DNA of 60,575 nucleotides from Bacteroidales bacterium UBA1205 (GTDB taxonomy: Bacteria > Bacteroidota > Bacteroidia > Bacteroidales > WCHB1-69). The stretch's first letter is position 1. The number at the start of each line of letters is the position of its first letter. Below the pieces are notes generated by a model that had not been told where the DNA came from, did no database searches, and was given only the letters and a program-made list of their open reading frames with translations. This document shows positions 17,768-26,884 of the stretch, in pieces. Where the stretch lies: the NCBI GenBank assembly GCA_002309615.1, contig DBXT01000045.1:1-60575 (forward strand). The letters run 5' to 3'. The translations under genes and the position numbers were made by a program.

Positions 17768-18981
17768 AAACATTGTATATTACTTATGACGGACTTACCG
17801 ATCCTTTAGGACGATCCCAAGTGTTGCCTTATTTGTGCGGATTGTCCGGTAAAGGACATGATATCATTGTTTTATCTTGTGATAAACCCGAACGCTATAA
17901 AACCTCAAGTGCTGCGGTAAATGATATAGTGAATGCAAATCATATTCAGTGGATAAGCGTTCCCTATACTTCCGATATTCCGATATTATCTGCATTGTAT
18001 AATATTTATAGAATGAAAAAAACTGCATTGAAGATATGCAAACATGAGGATATACAATTAGTGCATTGCAGAAGCTATATGGCAAGTTTTATCGGCGTAT
18101 TGCTTAAACAAAAATATGGTATCAAGTATATATTTGATATGCGTGGTTTTTTTGCCGACGAACGGGTGGACGGTAAAGTGTGGAATAGAAAAAATCCCGT
18201 ATTTAATGCGGTATATAAATATTTCAAAAAGAAAGAAAAATTATTTTTATCCGAAGCAGATTATATCATATCCTTAACACATGCCGGTAAAAGTGTGTTG
18301 CAAGAGCAAATGCATGTTGCGGCTCCTATTATGGTAATACCATGTTGTGCCGATTTGCAGCATTTTTCCATATCCAATGTTCAAGAAGAAAAACGCACAC
18401 AATTAAAAAATCAATTACATATCGGAAATCAAGATATGGTGATATCTTACACGGGCTCATTGGGAACATGGTATATGTTGCCTGAAATGATGCAATTTGT
18501 GTCGTTGTTAATGCAGCGTAAGCCGAATGTTAAATTTTTACTTATTACCCCTGATAGTAAAGAAAAAGTATTGCAAATATCCGCTCAATACGGAATTCCG
18601 GATGAAAAGGTTATAGTAGCATATAGCTCTCGGGAAATGATGCCGACATATATCTCTTTATCTCAAATTTCCCTGTTTTTTATCCAGCCTGTATTTTCCA
18701 AAAAAGCCTCTTCTCCCACCAAGATGGGTGAATTGTTGAGTATGGGTATTCCTTTGATAGTGAACGCCGGAGTAGGCGATGTGGATGAAATAATATCAAA
18801 ATCGCATTGCGGGCATGTGGTTCAAAATTTTAATAATGCAGCATATGAGCAGGCTATCAGTCAGATAGAGTATTTGTTGAGCATTCCCAAGCAACGATTA
18901 TATGCCGCCGCAGAAGCGTATTTTTCTTTAGAAAAAGGAGTGGAGAAGTATAATGAGGTTTATTCTTCTTTAGGGAAATAA
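17764..18981 (+). CDS. GT4 family glycosyltransferase
   Basis: 405-residue GT-B fold glycosyltransferase that would transfer a sugar from a nucleotide donor to a glycan or lipid-linked acceptor at the cytoplasmic membrane. The N-terminal domain starts MKTLYITYDGLTDPLGRSQVLPYL, a typical GT4 opening with a glycine-rich turn, and has VHCRSYMASFIG and DMRGFFADERVDG. The C-terminal nucleotide-sugar domain has ISYTGSLGTWYMLPEMMQF and, near 315-335, SSPTKMGELLSMGIPLIVN, the region carrying the donor-binding glutamate. It overlaps the preceding membrane protein by ATGA. It converges on the Gate-domain gene 18 bases away, with no visible terminator. Confidence 0.9.
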   Translation: MKTLYITYDGLTDPLGRSQVLPYLCGLSGKGHDIIVLSCDKPERYKTSSAAVNDIVNANHIQWISVPYTSDIPILSALYNIYRMKKTALKICKHEDIQLVHCRSYMASFIGVLLKQKYGIKYIFDMRGFFADERVDGKVWNRKNPVFNAVYKYFKKKEKLFLSEADYIISLTHAGKSVLQEQMHVAAPIMVIPCCADLQHFSISNVQEEKRTQLKNQLHIGNQDMVISYTGSLGTWYMLPEMMQFVSLLMQRKPNVKFLLITPDSKEKVLQISAQYGIPDEKVIVAYSSREMMPTYISLSQISLFFIQPVFSKKASSPTKMGELLSMGIPLIVNAGVGDVDEIISKSHCGHVVQNFNNAAYEQAISQIEYLLSIPKQRLYAAAEAYFSLEKGVEKYNEVYSSLGK

Positions 18982-18999
18982 TAGTGAATTTTCGGCATA

Positions 19000-20139
19000 T
19001 TACATCAAACAGATAAGCACATAAAACCAGTGAGCGGCAATACCTGCCACTAAACCGCCGATAGTATGTGAAAGGATAGCTTTAGATGTTAATTCTCTAT
19101 ATCCTAAAGAATCCAACATGGCAGTATGTGTGCTCAAAAATCCCGACCAGCACATGCCCATGGCCGTAAACACCGCTATGGCATTGCCATCTATTAAACC
19201 TGCTTCTTGAAATTTCGGCACCAAACCCAATGCAGCCCCTACCGCACCCAGGCTGGTAATAGGGAATGCCACCAATTCAGGATGGGTAAACCCGAACAAC
19301 CAGTGAAAAGCGAAGTCTATTTTTCCGGCTAAAAATGGTAATACCGGTACTCCTTCGTAAGCCGCTCCCGTATAACCATCCGGCGAGGCTCCGAATGTCA
19401 GCATCATCACAAAAGTGGATATAATCAACACACCCGGGATAATTGCCAAACCGATATCCACACCCGATTTTCCGCCATCCAAAACAGCGTTCAAAGCACG
19501 AAGGAAAACACCTCCTTCCGATTTGAACGAAATAGACTGTTCGTCGCCGCCGGAGGCTTCTTCATTTTTGAATTCAGGGTATTTCCGCAAAGTAAAATAT
19601 TGCATCAAACGTGTGGTGACAATGCTACCGATAAAAGCTCCGATCAAGCCGATAAGCGCTCCTTTCACATAACCCTTTCCTATCATAAATGCAGCCACCA
19701 CCAAGCCCATTCCGAAGGAAGTGCCGAAATTGGTAAGTGATATTAATTGATATTTTTTGAAATACTTGTTGAAATGATGATCTTTTGACAAGGCGATAAT
19801 GGCAGGATTGTCTGACAAAAATGTCAATACACCTCCCAATGCTGCCACTCCGGGCAAATTGAACAAAGGCTTCATCAAAGGTCGAAGTATATATTCCAAC
19901 AACCTGATAACACCGAATTCTATCAGCAAACTGCCCAAAGCACCTGTCAAAACGGTAATTCCCATAATATAGAAAACCGTCTGTAAAAGCAAACTATACG
20001 ATGTCTGCATGATGGTGTTGAGCATATTCGACATGCCCATTATATGGGCCAATGCTCCAAAAATCCCGAAAAAAACCAACAAAAAAATTGAAGCTTCTAT
20101 GCGTCTTTTTGTTAAAAATTTCCAATCTTTAATTTTCAT
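19000..20139 (-). CDS. Nucleoside-recognition (Gate) domain membrane protein
   Basis: 379-residue integral membrane protein with roughly nine helices and Gate/nucleoside-recognition features. It has the paired amphipathic segments TGALGSLLIEFGVIRLLEY and GGVLTFLSDNPAIIALSKD, then FGTSFGMGLVVAAFMIGKG, and later LPFLAGKIDFAF and GAVGAALGLVPKF. I recall close relatives annotated as CD0519/CD1768-family membrane proteins. Substrate and direction of transport are unknown. Its start overlaps by 11 bases the 3' end of the upstream outer-membrane gene, so the two are translationally coupled and may form an inner/outer membrane pair. Confidence 0.7.
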   Translation of the reverse strand: MKIKDWKFLTKRRIEASIFLLVFFGIFGALAHIMGMSNMLNTIMQTSYSLLLQTVFYIMGITVLTGALGSLLIEFGVIRLLEYILRPLMKPLFNLPGVAALGGVLTFLSDNPAIIALSKDHHFNKYFKKYQLISLTNFGTSFGMGLVVAAFMIGKGYVKGALIGLIGAFIGSIVTTRLMQYFTLRKYPEFKNEEASGGDEQSISFKSEGGVFLRALNAVLDGGKSGVDIGLAIIPGVLIISTFVMMLTFGASPDGYTGAAYEGVPVLPFLAGKIDFAFHWLFGFTHPELVAFPITSLGAVGAALGLVPKFQEAGLIDGNAIAVFTAMGMCWSGFLSTHTAMLDSLGYRELTSKAILSHTIGGLVAGIAAHWFYVLICLM

Positions 20140-21232
20140 CTTTATTCGTTTCTATTGGTTTATGCCCTTTACGAGGGCGTCTGTCTTTGTTTGTTCTTTG
20201 TTCTTTCAAATAACGGAATGCCTGCAGAAAGTCCATTTTCCATGTAACACCTGCATTTAACTGGTAGGTGGTATAATCTAAATGATTAACGGCAAAAAAG
20301 GCATGAAGCCTGATCATGTCATTAATCAAAGGATAATAAAATCCACCTATTCCGCAATAATAATATTCTTCACCCGGCAATACCAATTTGTCGTATGCCA
20401 TTTGATAACCGGTGGCAGCATCTTGTGCATGATTGACATCATAGCCGCCTTTTATAAATAAATTCCAATGATGATTGAATCGATAGTCAACTTGTCCTAT
20501 GAGCGTAAAATCCTTGAACAAAAAATTCTTTTGTGCAAACGATGCCCTGTTTTGGAAGTCAATATAAAAGGACAAATTGTTGAAAGTAAATTTATTTCCT
20601 AATGAAATATAAGTGATATAGTGGTTTTTAGTATATTCTATCAAATTGAGCGAATAAATGGTGCTGAAAACACCCATATTGCCATACCAAATTAAATTGT
20701 AAGCATAAATATTTTCAAAAGGCTTGCTTACAAAGGGAGAATTGCATACTTGAAATATCAAAGTATGTTTGTGGGCAGTATCGTGAAATGCCACCGAAGC
20801 GCCCATTTCGTAGCAAACTACATTGTTCCAAAACCTTGACCAATAAAATACATCTATCGGGGCATAATCGTATTCAAAGCCACCGATATATACCACTTGT
20901 TTGCCCGCAGAGAAAGTGAAATGCTTGCCTAAATGATAATCTAAATACAACCAGTCACAGCCACGGAAAAACGAGGAAAATGTAACGTCTGCAATATTCA
21001 AACGCTGCCTGTAATGATAAGAAAATCGGTGTGTAAGATGACCGTCTATGGCAAAATTGATAAATTTGCCGGCAAATCCGCCTGAATTGGCACTTGTATC
21101 ATCTTTTATCAATCCTTCATAGTCTATTCGTGCTTCCAAACGTAACTTATCAATTTTGTATAGATTATCCTCTTGTGAATAGCCGACTGCCACCACCCAT
21201 AACAAAACAGATAATAATAAAACTTTCCTCAT
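20129..21232 (-). CDS. Outer-membrane porin-like protein of unknown substrate
   Basis: 367-residue exported protein with a clear signal peptide (residues 1-19, ending GYSQ). Many amphipathic beta strands follow, with aromatic girdles, for example FSYHYRQRLNIADVTFSSFF and HFTFSAGKQVVYIGGFEYDY. The LGKHFTFSAGKQ..YIGGFEYDYAPID..YW pattern resembles phosphate-selective porin O/P-type barrels, in which residues after the first strands line the pore. The C-terminus is basic and polar (TNKDRRPRKGHKPIETNK), which is odd for a barrel and probably periplasmic. It is coupled to the Gate-domain protein downstream. The substrate is not evident. Confidence 0.65.
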   Translation of the reverse strand: MRKVLLLSVLLWVVAVGYSQEDNLYKIDKLRLEARIDYEGLIKDDTSANSGGFAGKFINFAIDGHLTHRFSYHYRQRLNIADVTFSSFFRGCDWLYLDYHLGKHFTFSAGKQVVYIGGFEYDYAPIDVFYWSRFWNNVVCYEMGASVAFHDTAHKHTLIFQVCNSPFVSKPFENIYAYNLIWYGNMGVFSTIYSLNLIEYTKNHYITYISLGNKFTFNNLSFYIDFQNRASFAQKNFLFKDFTLIGQVDYRFNHHWNLFIKGGYDVNHAQDAATGYQMAYDKLVLPGEEYYYCGIGGFYYPLINDMIRLHAFFAVNHLDYTTYQLNAGVTWKMDFLQAFRYLKEQRTNKDRRPRKGHKPIETNKDEN

Positions 21233-21249
21233 ATTTTCCTCTAAAAATA

Positions 21250-21281
21250 AGAAAAAGTCGTCCTTACGGACAACTTTTTCT
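21250..21281 (-). terminator. Intrinsic terminator after the MFS gene
   Basis: 14-bp stem (AGAAAAAGTTGTCC / GGACGACTTTTTCT read on the minus strand, one G-U pair) with loop GTAA, then a T-rich tract. It lies 20 bases downstream of the MFS stop, ahead of the porin-like gene. Confidence 0.8.
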
Positions 21282-21300
21282 ATTTTCTCTCTATATCATT

Positions 21301-22935
21301 TTATTTTTCTTCCGGTTTGATATTAGGCATTTCCAAACCATAACCTTTCTTTTTATCGACGGCCTTGAGGTAGATGGAGATAAGGAGAGCGGCGATACCG
21401 AGGGCAGCCAGCATCACGAGAGCCCAAGTGTAGTCGAGGTCGTGTGCAGCGGTGTCTTTGGGGTTGGTGTTGGTAAGCACGGAGCCAATCAGTGCAGGGA
21501 ACAAACCGAGGCCGATGTTCTGAATCCAGAAGATGGCAGCGTAAGCAGAACCGATAATTTTTTCATCCACCAACTTCGGCACGCTCGGCCAGAGGGCGGC
21601 GGGCACCAGTGAGAAGGAGGCACCCAACACGAGAATGGTCAGGTAAGCTACCACAACACCACCAGCGGGGGATTGGGCTGAAATGCCCGGAAGGAGGAAA
21701 GCGAAGGTAAGGTGGCAAACCACGAGGAGGACAGAGCCCAGCATCAGCATGGTGGCAGCTTTACCCTTGTGGTCCACGTAACTACCAAGAATAGGGGTGA
21801 TAGCCACAGCCAACAGTGGGAACACGGCGAAAATGGTTTCGGCGGTACCACGCATGTAACCCATGAAGCAGAAGACGACCAATGCCACAGCAGCGAAAGC
21901 CATCAAACCAATCTTCAAACCTTTCTTTTTGGAGAAATTGCTGGTGAAGGCGCAGATGGCCACTACCAACATGATGATATACTGCACGATGGTTACGGCA
22001 TCCTGACCCCAGAAGGTGGTGGAATCTGCCTCGGTGAGTTCCAGATTGCATTGCAGCATGTTAACGGCATATTTCTGGAACGGGAAGATAGCGGAATAGT
22101 AGAGAACGCAGAGTAGAGCCACCAACCAGAATCCGAGGCTGGAGAAGATTTTGCCCAAGTCGCTGATTTTGAAAGGATCGTCTTTCTCTTCTGCTTCACC
22201 GGTCTGAGCATCCAATTTCTTATCCATGAAGAAATAAACGATGAACATCATAAGGGCGATGCAGAGCAGTACCACGCCGAATTTGACGGAATTCTCAACA
22301 TGAACTCCACCACCAAGTTTGGCGAAGAATGGTGAGAATATCATACAGGTGGCTACTCCCAAACGGGCAAGGGCCATTTCAGAACCCATGGCCAAAGCGG
22401 TTTCACGACCTTTGAACCATTTTACTATACCACGAGAAACGGTGATACCTGCCATTTCAACACCGCAACCGAATATCATAAAACCGACAGCGGCAAACTT
22501 GGCCGAGCCGGGCATGCCTTCAGCAAAAGGAGGGATATCTTTCAGAATCGGTATGGTGAGGTGCCAGTTGAAATGGGAACCGAACCACATGCCGAGGCTG
22601 GTGTCATCGAAGCCTTCCGTACAAGCATAGAACTTGAGGATACCACCTACGAGCATCACAGCACCGGAGAGTACAGCTGTGAAACGAACGCCCATTTTGT
22701 CCAAAATGATACCGGCAAAAATAAGGAAGAACACATAGACGTTGAGGAATACCTCAGCACCTTGCATACGTCCAAACGATTCGCTGTCCCAGCCTCTGGT
22801 GTCTTGCATCAAGTCTTTAATAGGGGAGAGTATGTCCATAAATATATATGAACAGAACATGGCTAATGCCAATAACAATAATGCAATCCATCTAACTGTT
22901 GCATTATCTCTCAATGTTGTCATTTTTTCTGTCAT
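21301..22935 (-). CDS. MFS transporter
   Basis: 544-residue major facilitator superfamily protein with about twelve helices and a long cytoplasmic loop near residues 240-265 (DKKLDAQTGEAEEKDD). Family-like elements are FAGIILDKMGVRFTAVLSG (loop 2-3 motif A equivalent) and GSYVDHKGKAATMLMLGSVL in the second half. The late segment SAYAAIFWIQNIGLGLFPALIG resembles MFSD1-type carriers, but the substrate is unknown. After an AT-rich first 30 codons the gene is visibly more GC-rich than its neighbours and uses CTC, CTG and ATC codons where flanking genes use TTG, TTA and ATA. This suggests either high expression or acquisition by transfer. It has its own terminator. Confidence 0.88.
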   Translation of the reverse strand: MTEKMTTLRDNATVRWIALLLLALAMFCSYIFMDILSPIKDLMQDTRGWDSESFGRMQGAEVFLNVYVFFLIFAGIILDKMGVRFTAVLSGAVMLVGGILKFYACTEGFDDTSLGMWFGSHFNWHLTIPILKDIPPFAEGMPGSAKFAAVGFMIFGCGVEMAGITVSRGIVKWFKGRETALAMGSEMALARLGVATCMIFSPFFAKLGGGVHVENSVKFGVVLLCIALMMFIVYFFMDKKLDAQTGEAEEKDDPFKISDLGKIFSSLGFWLVALLCVLYYSAIFPFQKYAVNMLQCNLELTEADSTTFWGQDAVTIVQYIIMLVVAICAFTSNFSKKKGLKIGLMAFAAVALVVFCFMGYMRGTAETIFAVFPLLAVAITPILGSYVDHKGKAATMLMLGSVLLVVCHLTFAFLLPGISAQSPAGGVVVAYLTILVLGASFSLVPAALWPSVPKLVDEKIIGSAYAAIFWIQNIGLGLFPALIGSVLTNTNPKDTAAHDLDYTWALVMLAALGIAALLISIYLKAVDKKKGYGLEMPNIKPEEK

Positions 22936-22969
22936 GGTATTAAAAATTTTATGTTTATATTATATTTTT

Positions 22970-24307
22970 TCAATTTTTGTATCTTAACCATTTCCATAGT
23001 TCTTTATAGGTGATTTTTTTACCATACATGAGTATTCCTGTGCGGTATATTTTGGCTGCCATCCATATACATAATGCACAAGACAGAATGAGAATAGAGC
23101 AGGATAGTAATATATGCCAAGCCGGAACAATTTCTATGCCGGCAGGAATACGCGTAAGCATGACTATCGGTGATGTAAACGGAATGATGGAAAACCAAAA
23201 TGCAACTTGTCCATCGGGGTGGTTGGCCACATAAGTAGAGATGATAATAGCCAGAAAAAGCGGGGAAGTGAGTGCTGTGATAAACTGTTGCGAGTCGGTT
23301 TCATTATCCACGGCAGAGCCTATGGCTGCGTATAGGGAGGCATATAAAAAATAGCCGCCTAAAAAGAAAAATACGAATAGTAGTATTAATTGTGTGAAAT
23401 CTATTTCCATAAGCGCAGACAATACACTCCAGTCGGCAGCATCTAAAACAGCCGTATTGGGAGCACCTTGTATTTGTTGTAAAATTTCTGTGCTATTGTT
23501 CAAGCTGTTGGTAGGTAGCAGGAATGCAAATACCCCGAGTATTACAAAAGTAAATATCACCCATAATGCCAATTGGGTAAGCCCGATACAAGCTACCCCT
23601 ATTATTTTGCCTATCATTAACTGTATGGGTTTTACCGATGATACTATTATTTCAACTATTCTACTCGTTTTTTCTTCCAACACACTGCGATAGACAGTAG
23701 AACCATACATAAAAATAAAAATATAGATGAGCAAGCCCGCAATTATTCCTACTATTAATTGAATTTCTCGAGTATGTGAGGATTTTGTTTCTTCTAATCC
23801 ATTGGAATCTATATGGGTGTATCCTAAGGTGATGCGTTCGGTATGTTGGTTGATATAGCGGTCTAATGAATCTTTGGCAATATTAAAATCCGATATCAAG
23901 ATAATATCGGTAAAATTCGTTTTCATGGCGCTAAGAATATTAGACATAACACCGGAATTCAGGCTGGAATGAGAATAAACCATGCCGCCTATAGCAATGG
24001 GATCATCGGGAATATATAGTATTGCATTGTATTTTTTTTCTAGCAATTGCTGTTTGAGATAGTCAATATCTTCGTGTACATATTCATAGTGGATGTCTTT
24101 GTCGTTGGCACTATTAAGATGCCTGAATATGCCCGATTCGTCCAATACGGCAATAGTAGTGGTGTCGTTACCGTATATGGCGAGCAAGGTGGGTACTATA
24201 CACAAAGCTGCCAATATGATAGGTCCTAATATAGTCATTATAACAAATGATTTTTTACGAACCACTTGCAAATATTCTCGCTTGATAATAATGAAAATTT
24301 GTTTCAT
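22970..24307 (-). CDS. ABC-2 type transporter permease
   Basis: 445-residue ABC-2 permease of the NatB/YhgE-like class. It starts MKQIFIIIKREYLQVVRKKSFVIMT with the characteristic amphipathic entry and first helix. A large extracytoplasmic domain follows (about 45-185), then a cluster of five or six helices. The signature segment VLEEKTSRIVEIIVSSVKP near residue 211 is typical of the family (EEK..R..EIl..S). It would export a small ion, drug or lipid with a separate ATPase. No ATPase gene is adjacent in the window, because the gene upstream encodes the DUF3276 protein 30 bases away. It may form an operon with the DUF3276 gene. Confidence 0.88.
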   Translation of the reverse strand: MKQIFIIIKREYLQVVRKKSFVIMTILGPIILAALCIVPTLLAIYGNDTTTIAVLDESGIFRHLNSANDKDIHYEYVHEDIDYLKQQLLEKKYNAILYIPDDPIAIGGMVYSHSSLNSGVMSNILSAMKTNFTDIILISDFNIAKDSLDRYINQHTERITLGYTHIDSNGLEETKSSHTREIQLIVGIIAGLLIYIFIFMYGSTVYRSVLEEKTSRIVEIIVSSVKPIQLMIGKIIGVACIGLTQLALWVIFTFVILGVFAFLLPTNSLNNSTEILQQIQGAPNTAVLDAADWSVLSALMEIDFTQLILLFVFFFLGGYFLYASLYAAIGSAVDNETDSQQFITALTSPLFLAIIISTYVANHPDGQVAFWFSIIPFTSPIVMLTRIPAGIEIVPAWHILLSCSILILSCALCIWMAAKIYRTGILMYGKKITYKELWKWLRYKN

Positions 24308-24337
24308 GTAAGCGATAGTTGTTGACTATAGGATATC

Positions 24338-24655
24338 TTATTCTTGTATGGGTTCTTGTGACGGCTTTTCTCCTAAAAGATTTTGTTCTTGCATGTCTTT
24401 TATGATTTTGCCGAGTTCCTCATGAAAAGCAACAATATCGTAATTGTTGACAAATATTTTGTGCTTTTCAAAAAACGAAATATCTTCCTTGTCATCGTAG
24501 CAACGTTTGCTTTCGGTGATGGTAAGATATATTTCATTGGTACGGGATGATTTTAAATCAAAAAAGTAGGTTCTACGTCCCGAACGCATCCGAGAAGATA
24601 AAATCTCCTTCTGTTGATTATAATTGTTATTATCTTTATTTTCAGTGTTATCCAT
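24338..24655 (-). CDS. DUF3276 / PUR-alpha-like nucleic-acid-binding protein
   Basis: Small cytoplasmic protein of 105 residues in the DUF3276 family, a Bacteroidota/Spirochaete PUR-domain protein thought to bind single-stranded nucleic acid. The core RSGRRTYFFDLKSSRTNEIYLTITESKR (residues about 24-51) and the following FFEKHKIFVNNYDIVAFHEEL match the family. The N-terminal 20 residues (NTENKDNNNYNQQ) and the C-terminal proline/glutamate tail look disordered. A -7 element lies about 41 bases upstream and the ABC permease gene 30 bases downstream. Confidence 0.88.
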   Translation of the reverse strand: MDNTENKDNNNYNQQKEILSSRMRSGRRTYFFDLKSSRTNEIYLTITESKRCYDDKEDISFFEKHKIFVNNYDIVAFHEELGKIIKDMQEQNLLGEKPSQEPIQE

Positions 24656-24695
24656 TTCTTTGTTGAGTATTAAGATTTATATAGGTACAAAAAAG

Positions 24696-24703
24696 CAAAA
24701 ATA
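24696..24703 (-). promoter_or_regulatory. -7 element TATTTTTG for the DUF3276 gene
   Basis: Exact TAnnTTTG on the minus strand, followed by GC, 41 bases before the start. A second match (TACTTTTG) lies further upstream at 24720-24727 and could be an alternative promoter. Confidence 0.55.
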
Positions 24704-24756
24704 ACTAATTTTTGCATTGCAAAAGTAATTTTCTTGCGATTTTTTTTATTTATTCA

Positions 24757-25500
24757 TCAATCTTGTTGCCAAGTGGTTTGAATTTGTGCCAAAATACTAT
24801 TGTCCTCAATGCGTATTATTTGTTGTGTGAATTGCAAATCGTTTTGTGCGGTTTTTATCTTAAATTTGTCACCATAGCGGGCTTCACTATTAAAATTAAC
24901 GGCAATGTGGATAAGATGATGTTTTTTTGCAAATTCAAACGGAATTTCATCAATAGCCCATCGTATATAATGTGTATTATTGGCATGGAGATTCATGTCT
25001 ATATCACTGATATAAACTTTTCTTTCTTCACTTTCCGTATAAGGAGCGTTGGTCGGCATTACCACCTTTATGGGTTTTGTCTCTATTGCATTTCTATGCG
25101 GACAAGAAGGAAAATCTTGTATGTATTTATCCGGTTGTATGGGCTTGTGGGTGTCGGTATCCAATATCAACCATGATGATGTAGCTGTTGCTATAGTGTT
25201 GTCTTGCATGTCGCTGATGATGAAATCACGGTACAAAGTGAGTAGTTCAGCCTTTTTACCCCACGTTTCCACTTGTATGCTTTCGTTCCATGCCGCAGTA
25301 TGCATTATATTGACTTCTATTTTTGCCAATACCCAAAATTGATGCTCTTGTTGTAATTCGTACCATCCGAAGTGATTGAGGTCAATATGCTGAGAAGCGG
25401 TTTCTTGCATGAACATCAACAGGTTGTCTATTGACAACTGCAATTTGTGATTGATATTGTAGGAACCTACAAAATAGGTTTTTTTCAATGATTCTACCAT
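24757..25500 (-). CDS. Acyl-ACP thioesterase (FatA-like)
   Basis: 247-residue double-hotdog thioesterase that would release free fatty acids from acyl-ACP. The N-terminal hotdog has FMQETASQHIDLNHFGWYEL and WVLAKIEVNIMHTAAWNESIQVETW, typical of bacterial acyl-ACP thioesterases. The second hotdog has DIDMNLHANNTHYIRWAIDE, the DxNxHxNN motif with the catalytic Asn/His equivalents near residue 168-175. No signal peptide is present, so it is cytoplasmic. It is divergent from hflX, with a TACTTTTG promoter 34 bases upstream of its start. Confidence 0.9.
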   Translation of the reverse strand: MVESLKKTYFVGSYNINHKLQLSIDNLLMFMQETASQHIDLNHFGWYELQQEHQFWVLAKIEVNIMHTAAWNESIQVETWGKKAELLTLYRDFIISDMQDNTIATATSSWLILDTDTHKPIQPDKYIQDFPSCPHRNAIETKPIKVVMPTNAPYTESEERKVYISDIDMNLHANNTHYIRWAIDEIPFEFAKKHHLIHIAVNFNSEARYGDKFKIKTAQNDLQFTQQIIRIEDNSILAQIQTTWQQD

Positions 25501-25534
25501 ATATAGTCGCTTTGTGTTTCTAATTTAAAAAGTG

Positions 25535-25542
25535 CAAAAGTA
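25535..25542 (-). promoter_or_regulatory. -7 element TACTTTTG for the acyl-ACP thioesterase gene
   Basis: Exact TAnnTTTG followed by GCA on the minus strand, 34 bases before the thioesterase start. It is back-to-back with the hflX promoter 61 bases away. Confidence 0.65.
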
Positions 25543-25603
25543 CAAAAAAAATAAATAGCAAAACAGACATGGGATGTGCGGTAAAAGGTATTGGAAAAAA
25601 TGC

Positions 25604-25611
25604 TATCTTTG
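25604..25611 (+). promoter_or_regulatory. -7 element TATCTTTG for hflX
   Basis: Exact TAnnTTTG followed by GCA. The motif ends only 7 bases before the hflX ATG at 25619, so transcription is expected to begin at or just before the start codon. Confidence 0.7.
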
Positions 25612-25618
25612 CACAGCA

Positions 25619-26824
25619 ATGAACACAGATGAATATTTAGAGCCGGTAGTATTAGTAGGGTTGGTAAGGTCAAATCAAAATGCAAGCCTTACCAATGACT
25701 ATTTGGATGAATTGGCATTTTTAGCCGAAACAGCCGGCGGAAAAGAAGTAAAGCGTTTTATACAAACCTTAGCTTATCCCGATCCTCGAACTTATATCGG
25801 TTCGGGAAAATTGGAAGAAATAGCATGTTATATTGAAGAGCATGCTATCAGCACCATCATTTTTGATGACGAATTATCCCCTTCGCAAACGCGTAATATA
25901 GAACGTTGTATTCATAATTGCAAGGTGATTGACCGCACTCGTTTGATATTGGATATATTTACCTACCGAGCACAAACAGCTCATGCTAAAATTCAAGTGG
26001 AACTCGCTCAGTATGAATATCTTTTGCCTCGTCTTACGGGCATGTGGACACACTTGGAAAAACAGCGAGGAGGAATAGGTATGCGTGGCCCGGGTGAAAA
26101 AGAAATAGAAACCGACCGCCGAATAGTGCGTCAGCGTATGTCCCTTTTGAAAGAGAGGTTGAAGCTTATAGATAAACAAAAAGCAACCCAACGAAGCAAT
26201 AGAGGTAAATTTGTGCGGGTGGCTTTAGTGGGTTATACCAATGTGGGGAAATCTACATTGATGAATCTTATCAGCAAGTCGGAAGTGTTTGCCGAAAACA
26301 AACTTTTTGCCACTTTGGATACCACCGTTCGCAAAGTGGTGGTGGAGAACTTGCCTTTTTTGCTTTCCGATACGGTGGGTTTTATTCGTAAATTGCCTCA
26401 CGGATTGATAGAATCGTTTAAATCCACTCTGGATGAAGTGCGTGAAACTGATTTGTTGTTGCACGTGGTGGATATATCCCATCCTGATTTTGAATCACAA
26501 ATAGAGGTAGTAGAACAAATATTGCAGGAAATAGGAGCTGCTAACAAACCTACTATAATGATATTTAATAAAATAGATAATTATAAGTGGGTGGAAAAAG
26601 CCGCAGACGACCTTACCGAATCCACTCGAGAAAATATTTCCTTGGAGGAATTGCAACGCACATGGATGAATAAAAGTAAATATCCTGCTATTTTTATTTC
26701 CGCAAAAAACAAAACGAATGTCAATGAGTTGAAAAAAATGTTGTACGATGAAGTAAAACGCTTGCACGTAAAAATATATCCGTACAATAATTTTTTATGG
26801 GATATTCCGTCTGAAGAAAATTAA
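25619..26824 (+). CDS. GTPase HflX
   Basis: Ribosome-associated GTPase that splits or rescues stalled 70S ribosomes. 401 residues from ATG 25619. A longer frame from 25574 would run through the promoter and is rejected. The N-terminal HflX domain has DELSPSQTRNIE and the linker has HLEKQRGGIGMRGPGEKEIETDRR. The G domain has G1 GYTNVGKSTL near residue 206, G2/G3 LDTTVR and DTVGFIRKLPHGLIESFKSTLDE, G4 NKID near 318, and SAKN near 361. All GTP-binding motifs are intact. The mRNA is probably nearly leaderless. Confidence 0.95.
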   Translation: MNTDEYLEPVVLVGLVRSNQNASLTNDYLDELAFLAETAGGKEVKRFIQTLAYPDPRTYIGSGKLEEIACYIEEHAISTIIFDDELSPSQTRNIERCIHNCKVIDRTRLILDIFTYRAQTAHAKIQVELAQYEYLLPRLTGMWTHLEKQRGGIGMRGPGEKEIETDRRIVRQRMSLLKERLKLIDKQKATQRSNRGKFVRVALVGYTNVGKSTLMNLISKSEVFAENKLFATLDTTVRKVVVENLPFLLSDTVGFIRKLPHGLIESFKSTLDEVRETDLLLHVVDISHPDFESQIEVVEQILQEIGAANKPTIMIFNKIDNYKWVEKAADDLTESTRENISLEELQRTWMNKSKYPAIFISAKNKTNVNELKKMLYDEVKRLHVKIYPYNNFLWDIPSEEN

Positions 26825-26829
26825 AAAAA

Positions 26830-26865
26830 ATGCGGATAAAAAAGCCGAAGCCGTTTTATCCGCAT
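26830..26865 (-). terminator. Intrinsic terminator for the M64 peptidase gene
   Basis: 12-bp perfect stem ATGCGGATAAAA / TTTTATCCGCAT followed, on the minus strand, by a run of T. It lies 20 bases after the M64 gene stop and just beyond the convergent hflX stop. There is no T run on the plus side, so it mainly serves the minus strand. Confidence 0.75.
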
Positions 26866-26884
26866 GAGTGCTGTTCTTTTATGG

